From assembly GCF_963576545.1 (NCBI RefSeq), contig NC_083655.1:22242204-22306203 (forward strand): DNA of 64,000 nt. The letters run 5' to 3'. The notes beneath the pieces were generated by a model. It was not told the origin of the DNA. It saw only the letters and a program-made list of their open reading frames with translations, and made no database searches. Positions 50,329-61,000 of the stretch are shown piece after piece; the first letter of the stretch is position 1, and every line of letters starts with the position of its first letter. Origin of the DNA: Limanda limanda. Its lineage: Eukaryota > Chordata > Actinopteri > Pleuronectiformes > Pleuronectidae. Position numbers and translations under genes: made by a program.

Positions 50329-52082
50329 GTCAAAAGACAACTTTTGTGTCTTTAAAAAGTGGCAGAAAAAAGGACAACTTTTCTGCTGTTAAAAAGCGGC
50401 AGAAAAAAGGACAACTTTTCTGTTGTTAAAAAGGGGCATAAAAAAATACAACTTTTCTGTCGTTTAAAAGCGGTATACAAAAAGACAACTTTTCTGTCGT
50501 AAAAAAGCAGCATAAGAAAACCAACTTTTCCGTCGTTAAAAAGCGGCATAAAAAAAACTACTTCTCTGTCGTTATATAGCGGCAGAGAAAAAGACAACTT
50601 TTCTGCTGTTAAAAAGCGGCAGAAAAAAGGACAACTTTTCTGTTGTTAAAAAGGGGCATAAAAAAATACAACTTTTCTGTCGTTAAAAATCGGCATAAAA
50701 AAGACAACTTTTCTGCCGTTAAAAAGCGGCATAAAAAAAGACAACTTTTTCTGTCGTAAAAAAGCGGCATAAAAAAATACAACTTTTCTGTCGTTTAAAA
50801 GCGGTATACAAAAAGACAACTTTTCTGTCGTAAAAAAGCAGCATAAGAAAACCAACTTTTCCGTCGTTAAAAAGCGGCATAAAAAAAGACAACTTTTCTG
50901 CCGTTAAAAAGCAGCAGAAAAAAGGACAACTTTTGTGTCGTTACAAAGCTGCATAAAAAGATACATTTTTTGCCGTTAAAAAGCGGCATAAAAAAACCCC
51001 AACTTTTCTGTCATAAAAAAGCGGCATAAAAAAGACTACTTCTCTGTCGTTATAAAGCATCATCAAAAAAGACAACTTTTCTGTCGTTAAAAAGCGGCAG
51101 AAAAAAAGACAACTTTTGTGTCTTTAAAAAGTGGCAGAAAAAAGGACAACTTTTCTGCTGTTAAAAAGCGGCAGAAAAAAGGACAACTTTTCTGTTGTTA
51201 AAAAGGGGCATAAAAAAATACAACTTTTCTGTCGTTTAAAAGCGGTATACAAAAAGACAACTTTTCTGTCGTAAAAAAGCAGCATAAGAAAACCAACTTT
51301 TCCGTCGTTAAAAAGCGGCATAAAAAAAACTACTTCTCTGTCGTTATAAAGCGGCAGAGAAAAAGACAACTTTTCTGCTGTTAAAAAGCGGCAGAAAAAA
51401 GGACAACTTTTCTGTTGTTAAAAAGGGGCATAAAAAAATACAACTTTTCTGTCGTTTAAAAGCGGTATACAAAAGACAACTTTTCTGTCGTAAAAAAGCA
51501 GCATAAGAAAACCAACTTTTCCGTCGTTAAAAAGCGGCATAAAAAAAGACAACTTTTCTGCCGTTAAAAAGCAGCAGAAAAAAAGACAATTTTTGTGTCG
51601 TTACAAAGCTGCATAAAAAGATACATTTTTTGCCGTTAAAAAGCGGCATAAAAAACCCCCAACTTTTCTGTCGTAAAAAAGCGGCATAAAAAAGACTACT
51701 TCTCTGTCGTTATAAAGCGGCAGAAAAAAAGACATTTTTTCTGCCTTTAAAAAGCATCATCAAAAAAGACAACTTTTCTGTCGTTAAAAAGCGGCAGGAA
51801 AAAAAGAGAACTTTTTTGTCTTTAAAAAGTGGCAGGAAAAAGGACAACTTTTCTGCCATTAAAAAGCGACAGAAAAAAAACTACTTCTCTGTCGTTATAA
51901 AGCGGCAGAGAAAAAGACAACTTTTCTGCTGTTAAAAAGCGGCAGAAAAAAGGACAACTTTTCTGTTGTTAAAAAGGGGCATAAAAAAAGAGAACTTTTC
52001 TGCCGTTAAAAAGCGGAAGAAAAAAAACAACTTTTCTGTCATTAAAAAGCGGCTGGAAAAAAGAGAACGTTTCTGTTGTTAA
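50329..52082. repeat. ~37-bp minisatellite with a 772-bp internal duplication
   Basis: Units resemble GACAACTTTTCTGTCGTTAAAAAGCGGCAKAAAAAA, varying as CTGCTG, CTGTTG or CTGTCG and GGCAG or GGCAT. A marker (TTGTGTCTTTAAAAAGTGGCAG) at 50344 recurs at 51116, and the following ~245 bases are nearly identical, giving a 772-bp higher-order copy. The many minus-strand open frames here (rich in F, L, V and K) are by-products of the repeat. Confidence 0.88.
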
Positions 52083-55000
52083 GCCTTTTTTGGCAGCAAT
52101 GGTTAAAATCTTGACTTTTTCATCAGACATCATCCCAAATGTCACAAAACAGCTGGAAACGGGGAGATAAGCCTTTTTTAGAAGCAATGGTTAAAATCTT
52201 GACTTTTTCATCACACATCATCCCAAATGTCACTAAACAGCTGGAAACGGGGAGATAAGCCTTTTTTGGAAGCAATGGTTAAAATCTTGACTTTTTCATC
52301 ACACATCATCCCAAATGTCACAAAAGCGCTGGAAACGGGGAGATAAGCCTTTTTTTGGAAGAAATGGTTAAAATCCTGACTTTTTCATTACACATCATCC
52401 CAAATGTCACTAAACAGCTGGAAACAGGGAGATAAGCCTTTTTTGGAAGCAATGGTTAACATCTTGACTTTTTCATCACATATCAGCTCAAGTGTCAGAA
52501 AAGCGCTGGAAACAGGGAGATTAGCCTTTTTTTGGAAGAAATGGTTAAAATATTGACTTTTTCATCACACATCATCCCAAATGTCACTAAACAGCTGGAA
52601 ACGGGGAGATAAGCCTTTTTTGGAAGCAATGGTTAAAATCTTGACTTTTTCATCACACATCATCCCAAATGTCACAAAAGCGCTGGAAACGGGGAGATAA
52701 GCCTTTTTTTGGAAGAAATGGTTAAAATCCTGACTTTTTCATTACACATCATCCCAAATGTCACTAAACAGCTGGAAACAGGGAGATAAGCCTTTTTTGG
52801 AAGCAATGGTTAACATCTTGACTTTTTCATCACATATCAGCTCAAGTGTCAGAAAAGCGCTGGAAACAGGGAGATTAGCCTTTTTTTGGAAGAAATGGTA
52901 AAAATATTGACTTTTTCATCACACATCATCCCAAATGTCACTAAACAGCTGGAAACGGGGAGATAAGCCTTTTTTGGAAGCAATGGTTAAAATCCTGACT
53001 TTTTCATCACACATCAGCCCGAAATGTCACTAAACAGCTGGAAACGGGGAGATAAGCCTTTTTTGGAAGCAATGGTTAATATTTTGACTTTTTCATCACA
53101 TTTCAGCTCCAGTGTCAGAAAAGCGCTGGAAACAGGGAGATAAGCCTTTTTTGGAAGAAATAGTTAAATTCATGAATTTTTCATCACACATCATCCCAAA
53201 TGTCACTAAACAACTGCAAACGGGGAGATAAGCCTTTTTTGGAAGCAATGGTTAACATTTTGACTTTTTTATCACATATCAGCTCCAGTGTCAGAAAAGC
53301 GCTGGAAACAGTGAGATCTGCCTTTTTTTGGAAGAAAAGGTTAAATTCTTGAATTTTTCATCACACATCATCCCAAATGTCACTAAACAGCTGGAAACGG
53401 GGAGATAAGCCTTTTTTGGAAGCATTGATTAAGATTTCTGACTTTTTCATCACATGTCAGCCCAAGTGTCAGAAAAGCGCTGGAAACAGGGAGATAAGCC
53501 TTTTTTGGAAGAAATGGTTAAATTTTTGAATTTTTCATCACACATCATCCCAAATGTCACTAAACAGCTGGAAACGGGGAGATAAGCCTTTTTTGGAAGC
53601 AATGGTTAACATTTTGACTTTTTCATCACATATCAGCTCCAGTGTCAGAAAAGCGCTGGAAACAGGGAGATATGCCTTTTTTTGGAAGAAATGGTTAAAT
53701 TCTTGAATTTTTCATCACATATCATCCCAAATGTCACTAAACAGCTGGAAACGGGGAGATAAGCCTTTTTTGGAAGCAATGGTTAAAGTCTTGACTTTTT
53801 CATCACATATCAGCTCCAGTGTCAGAAAAGCGCTGGAAACAGGGAAATAAGCCTTTTTTTGGAAGAACTGGTTAAAATCTTGACTTTTTCATCCCAAATG
53901 TCACTAAACAGCTGGAAACAGGGAGATAAGCCTTTATTTGGAAGAAATGGTTAAAATCCTAACTTTTTCATCACACATCATCCCAAATGTCACTAAACAA
54001 CTGGAAACGGGGAGATAAGCCTTTTTTGGAAGCAATGGTTAACATTTTGACTTTTTCATCACATATCAGCTCCAGTGTCAGAAAAGCGATGGAAACAGGG
54101 AGATCTGCCTTTTTTTGGAAAAAAAGGTTAAATTCTTGAATTTTTCATCACACATCATCCCAAATGTCACTAAACAGCTGGAAACGGGGAGATAAGCCTT
54201 TTTTGGAAGCATTGATTAAGATTTCTGACTTTTTCATCACATGTCAGCCCAAGTGTCAGAAAAGCGCTGGAAACAGGGAGATAAGCCTTTTTTGGAAGAA
54301 ATGGTTAAATTCTTGAATTTTTTATCACACATCATCCCAAATGTCACTAAACAGCTGGAAACGGGGAGATAAGCCTTTTTTTGAAGCAATGGTTAACATT
54401 TTGACTTTTTCATCACATATCAGCTCCAGTGTCAGAAAAGCGCTGGAAACAGGGAGATCTGCCTTTTTTTGGAAGAAAAGGTTAAATTCTTGAATTTTTT
54501 ATCACACATTATCCCAAATGTCACTAAACAGCTGGAAACGGGGAGATAAGCCTTTTTTGGAAGCATTGATTAAGATTTCTGACTTTTTCATCACATGTCA
54601 GCCCAAGTGTCAGAAAAGCGCTGGAAACAGGGAGATAAGCCTTTTTTGGAAGAAATGGTTAAATTCTTGAATTTTTCATCACACATCATCCCAAATGTCA
54701 CTAAACAGCTGGAAACGGGGAGATAAGCCTTTTTTAGAAGCAATAGTTAACATTTTGACTTTTTCATCACATTTCAGCTCCAGTGTCAGAAAAGCGCTGG
54801 AAACAGGGAGATAAGCCTTTTTTGGAAGAAATGGTTAAATTCATGAATTTTTCATCACACATCATCCCAAATGTCACTTAACAACTGCAAACGGGGAGAT
54901 AAGCCTTTTTTGGAAGCAATGGTTAACATTTTGACTTTTTCATCACATATCAGCTCCAGTGTCAGAAAAGCGCTGGAAACAGGGAGATCTGCCTTTTTTT

Positions 55001-58000
55001 GGAAGAAAAGGTTAAATTCTTGAATTTTTCATCACTCATCATCCCAAATGTCACTAAACAGCTGGAAACGGGGAGATAAGCCTTTTTTGGAAGCATTGAT
55101 TAAGATTTCTGACTTTTTCATCACATGTCAGCCCAAGTGTCAGAAAAGCGCTGGAAACAGGGAGATAAGCCTTTTTTGGAAGAAATGGTTAAATTCTTGA
55201 ATTTTTCATCACACATCATCCCAAATGTCACTAAACAGCTGGAAACGGGGAGATTAGCCTTTTTTGGAAGCAATGGTTAAAATCCTGACTTTTTCATCAC
55301 ATATCAGCTCCAGTGTCAGAAAAGCGCTGGAAACAGGGAAATAAGCCTTTTTTTGGAAGAACTGGTTAAAATCTTGACTTTTTCATCCCAAATGTCACTA
55401 AACAGCTGGAAACAGGGAGATAAGCCTTTATTTGGAAGAAATGGTTAAAATCCTATCTTTTTCATCACACATCATCCCAAATGTCACTAAACAGCTGGAA
55501 ACGGGGAGATAATTTTTTTTTGGAAGCAATGGTTAACATTTTGACTTTTTCATCACATATCAGCTCCAGTGTCAGAAAAGCGCTGGAAACAGGGAGATAT
55601 GCCTTTTTTTGGAAGAAATGGTTAAATTCTTGAATTTTTCATCACACATCATCCCAAATGTCACTCAACAGCTGGAAAAGGGGAGATAAGCCTTTATTGG
55701 AAGCATTGATTAAGATTTCTGACTTTTTCATCACATGTCAGCCCAAGTGTCAGAAAAGCGCTGGAAACAGGGAGATAAGCCTTTTTTGGAAGAAATGGTT
55801 AAATTCTTGAATTTTTCATCACACATCATCCCAAATGTCACTAAACAGCTGGAAACGGGGAGATAAGCCTTTTTTGGAAGCAATGGTTAATATTTTGACT
55901 TTTTCATCACATTTCAGCTCCAGTGTCAGAAAAGCGCTGGAAACAGGGAGATAAGCCTTTTTTGGAAGAAATGGTTAAATTCATGAATTTTTCATCACAC
56001 ATCATCCCAAATGTCACTAAACAACTGCACACGGGGAGATAAGCCTTTTTTGGAAGCAATGGTTAACATTTTGACTTTTTCATCACATATCAGCTCCAGT
56101 GTCAGAAAAGCGCTGGAAACAGTGAGATCTGCCTTTTTTTGGAAGAAAAGGTTAAATTCTTGAATTTTTCATCACACATCATCCCAAATGTCACTAAACA
56201 GCTGGAAACGGGGAGATAAGCCTTTTTTGGAAGCATTGATTAAGATTTCTGACTTTTTCATCACATATCAGCTCCAGTGTCAGAAAAGCGCTGGAAACAG
56301 GGAGATATGCCTTTTTTTGGAAGAAATGGTTAAATTCTTGAATTTTTCATCACACATCATCCCAAATGTCACTAAACAGCTGGAAACGGGGAGATAAGCC
56401 TTTTTTGGAAGCAATAGTTAAAGTCTTGACTTTTTCATCACATATCAGCTCCAGTGTCAGAAAAGCGCTGGAAACAGGGAAATAAGCCTTTTTTTGGAAG
56501 AACTGGTTAAAATCTTGACTTTTTCATCCCAAATGTCACTAAACAGCTGGAAACAGGGAGATAAGCCTTTATTTGGAAGAAATGGTTAAAATCCTAACTT
56601 TTTCATCACACATCATCCCAAATGTCACTAAACAGCTGGAAACGGGGAGATAAGCCTTTTTTGGAAGCAATGGTTAACATTTTGACTTTTTCATCACATT
56701 TCAGCTCCAGTGTCAGAAAAGCGCTGGAAACAGGGAGATAAGCCTTTTTTGGAAGAAATGGTTAAATTTATGAATTTTTCATCACACATCATCCCAAATG
56801 TCACTAAACAACTGGAAACGGGGAGATAAGCCTTTTTTGGAAGCAATGGTTAACATTTTGACTTTTTCATCACATATCAGCTCCAGTGTCAGAAAAGCGC
56901 TGGAAACAGGGAGATCTGCCTTTTTTTGGAAAAAAAGGTTAAATTCTTGAATTTTTCATCACACATCATCCCAAATGTCACTAAACAGCTGGAAACGGGG
57001 AGATAAGCCTTTTTTGGAAGCATTGATTAAGATTTCTGACTTTTTCATCACATGTCAGCCCAAGTGTCAGAAAAGCGCTGGAAACAGGGAGATAAGCCTT
57101 TTTTGGAAGAAATGGTTAAAGTCTTGACTTTTTCATCACATATCAGCTCCAGTGTCAGAAAAGCGCTGGAAACAGGGAAATAAGCCTTTTTTTGGAAGAA
57201 CTGGTTAAAATCTTGACTTTTTCATCCCAAATGTCACTAAACAGCTGGAAACAGGGAGATAAGCCTTTATTTGGAAGAAATGGTTAAAATCCTAACTTTT
57301 TCATCACACATCATCCCAAATGTCACTAAACAGCTGGAAACGGGGAGATAAGCCTTTTTTGGAAGCAATGGTTAACATTTTAACTTTTTCATCACATTTC
57401 AGCTCCAGTGTCAGAAAAGCGCTGGAAACAGGGAGATAAGCCTTTTTTGGAAGAAATGGTTAAATTTATGAATTTTTCATCACACATCATCCCAAATGTC
57501 ACTAAACAACTGGAAACGGGGAGATTAGCCTTTTTTGGAAGCAATGGTTAAAATCGTGACTTTTTCATCACATATCAGCTCCAGTGTCAGAAAAGCGCTG
57601 GAAACAGGGAAATAAGCCTTTTTTTGGAAGAACTGGTTAAAATCTTGACTTTTTCATCCCAAATGTCACTAAACAGCTGGAAACAGGGAGATAAGCCTTT
57701 ATTTGGAAGAAATGGTTAAAATCCTAACTTTTTCATCACACATCATCCCAAATGTCACTAAACAGCTGGAAACGGGGAGATAAGCCTTTTTTGGAAGCAA
57801 TGGTTAACATTTTGACTTTTTCATCACATTTCAGCTCCAGTGTCAGAAAAGCGCTGGAAACAGGGAGATAAGCCTTTTTTGGAAGAAAAGGTTAAATTTA
57901 TGAATTTTTCATCACACATCATCCCAAATGTCACTAAACAACTGGAAACGGGGAGATAAGCCTTTTTTGGAAGCAATGGTTAACATTTTGACTTTTTCAT

Positions 58001-61000
58001 CACATATCAGCTCCAGTGTCAGAAAAGCGCTGGAAACAGGGAGATCTGCCTTTTTTTGGAAAAAAAGGTTAAATTCTTGAATTTTTCATCACACATCATC
58101 CCAAATGTCACTAAACACCTGGAAACGGGGATATAAGCCTTTTTTGGAAGCATTGATTAAGATTACTGACTTTTTCATCACATGTTAGCCCAAGTGTCAG
58201 AAAGCGCTGGAAACAGGGAGATAAGCCTTTTTTGGAAGAAATGGTTAAATTCTTAAATTTTTCATCACACATCATCCCAAATGTCACTAAACAGCTGGAA
58301 ACGGGGAGATTAGCCTTTTTTGGAAGCAATGGTTAAAATCCTGACTTTTTCATCACATATCAGCTCCAGTGTCAGAAAAGCGCTGGAAACAGGGAAATAA
58401 GCCTTTATTTGGAAGAACTGGTTAAAATCTTGACTTTTTCATCCCAAATGTCACTAAACAGCTGGAAACAGGGAGATAAGCCTTTATTTGGAAGAAATGG
58501 TTAAAATCCTATCTTTTTCATCACACATCATCCCAAATGTCACTAAACAGCTGGAAACGGGGAGATAATTTTTTTTTGGAAGCAATGGTTAACATTTTGA
58601 CTTTTTCATCACATATCAGCTCCAGTGTCAGAAAAGCGCTGGAAACAGGGAGATATGCCTTTTTTTGGAAGAAATGGTTAAATTCTTGAATTTTTCATCA
58701 CACATCATCCCAAATGTCACTCAACAGCTGGAAACGGGGAGATAAGCCTTTATTGGAAGCATTGATTAAGATTTCTGACTTTTTCATCACATGTCAGCCC
58801 AAGTGTCAGAAAAGCGCTGGAAACAGGGAGATAAGCCTTTTTTGGAAGAAATGGTTAAATTCTTAAATTTTTCATCACACATCATCCCAAATGTCACTAA
58901 ACAGCTGGAAACGGGGAGATAAGCCTTTTTTGGAAGCAATGGTTAAAATTTTGACTTTTTCATCACATTTCAGCTCCAGTGTCAGAAAAGCGCTGGAAAC
59001 AGGGAGATAAGCCTTTTTTGGAAGAAATGGTTAAATTCATGAATTTTTCATCACACATCATCCCAAATGTCACTAAACAACTGCAAACGGGGAGATAAGC
59101 CTTTTTTGGAAGCAATGGTTAATATTTTGACTTTTTCATCACATTTCAGCTCCAGTGTCAGAAAAGCGCTGGAAACAGGGAGATAAGCCTTTTTTGGAAG
59201 AAATGGTTAAATTCATGAATTTTTCATCACACATCATCCCAAATGTCACTAAACAACTGCAAACGGGGAGATAAGCCTTTTTTGGAAGCAATGGTTAACA
59301 TTTTGACTTTTTCATCACATATCAGCTCCAGTGTCAGAAAAGCGCTGGAAACAGGGAGATATGCCTTTTTTTGGAAGAAATGGTTAAATTCTTGAATTTT
59401 TCATCACACATCATCCCAAATGTCACTAAAAAGCTGGAAACGGGGAGATAAGCCTTTTTTGGAAGCAATGGTAAAAGTCTTGACTTTTTCATCACATATC
59501 AGCTCCAGTGTCAGAAAAGCGCTGGAAACTGGGAAATAAGCCTTTTTTTGGAAGAACTGGTTAAAATCTTGACTTTTTCATCCCAAATGTCACTAAACAG
59601 CTGGAAACAGGGAGATAAGCCTTTATTTGGAAGAAATGGTTAAAATCCTAACTTTTTCATCACACATCATCCCAAATGTCACTAAACAGCTGGAAACAGG
59701 GAGATCTGCCTTTTTTTGGAAAAAAAGGTTAAATTCATGAATTTTTCATCACACATCATCCCAAATGTCACTTAACAACTGCAAACGGGGAGATAAGCCT
59801 TTTTTGGAAGCAATGGTTAACATTTTGACTTTTTCATCACATATCAGCTCCAGTGTCAGAAAAGCGCTGGAAACAGGGAGATCTGCCTTTTTTTGGAAGA
59901 AAAGGTTAAATTCTTGAATTTTTCATCACTCATCATCCCAAATGTCACTAAACAGCTGGAAACGGGGAGATAAGCCTTTTTTGGAAGCATTGATTAAGAT
60001 TTCTGACTTTTTCATCACATGTCAGCCCAAGTGTCAGAAAAGCGCTGGAAACAGGGAGATAAGCCTTTTTTGGAAGAAATGGTTAAATTCTTGAATTTTT
60101 CATCACACATCATCCCAAATGTCACTAAACAGCTGGAAACGGGGAGATAAGCCTTTTTTGGAAGCAATGGTTAACATTTTGACTTTTTCATCACATATCA
60201 GCTCCAGTGTCAGAAAAGCGCTGGAAACAGGCAGATCTGCCTTTTTTTGGAAGAAAAGGTTAAATTCTTGAATTTTTCATCACACATCATCCCAAATGTC
60301 ACTAAACAGCTGGAAACGGGGAGATAAGCCTTTTTTGGAAGCAATGGTTAACATTTTGACTTTTTCATCACATATCAGCTCCAGTGTCAGAAAAGCGCTG
60401 GAAACAGGGAGATATGCCTTTTTTTGGAAGAAATGGTTAAATTCTTGAATTTTTCATCACACATCATCCCAAATGTCACTAAACAGCTGGAAACGGGGAG
60501 ATAAGCCTTTTTTGGAAGCAATGGTTAACATTTTGACTTTTTCATCACATATCAGCTCCAGTGTCAGAAAAGCGCTGGAAACAGGGAGATCTGCCTTTTT
60601 TTGGAAGAAAAGGTTAAATTCTTGAATTTTTCATCACTCATCATCCCAAATGTCACTAAACAGCTGGAAACGGGGAGATAAGCCTTTTTTGGAAGCATTG
60701 ATTAAGATTTCTGACTTTTTCATCACATGTCAGCCCAAGTGTCAGAAAAGCGCTGGAAACAGGGAGATAAGCCTTTTTTGGAAGAAATTGTTAAATTCTT
60801 GAATTTTTCATCACACATCATCCCAAATGTCACTAAACAGCTGGAAACGGGGAGATGAGCCTTTTTTGGAAGCAATGGTTAATATTTTGACTTTTTCATC
60901 ACATTTCAGCTCCAGTGTCAGAAAAGCGCTGGAAACAGGGAGATAAGCCTTTTTTGGAAGAAAAGGTTAAATTCATGAATTTTTCATCACACATCATCCC

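Noticed and set aside
50352..52187. Several minus-strand open frames rich in Phe/Leu/Lys, two of them identical
   Set aside because: They are translations of the 37-bp minisatellite; identity reflects the 772-bp duplication, not a gene family.
56188..58329. Open frames of about 70 codons in the satellite
   Set aside because: Chance frames in 88-bp monomers; the same sequence is closed in most other monomers.
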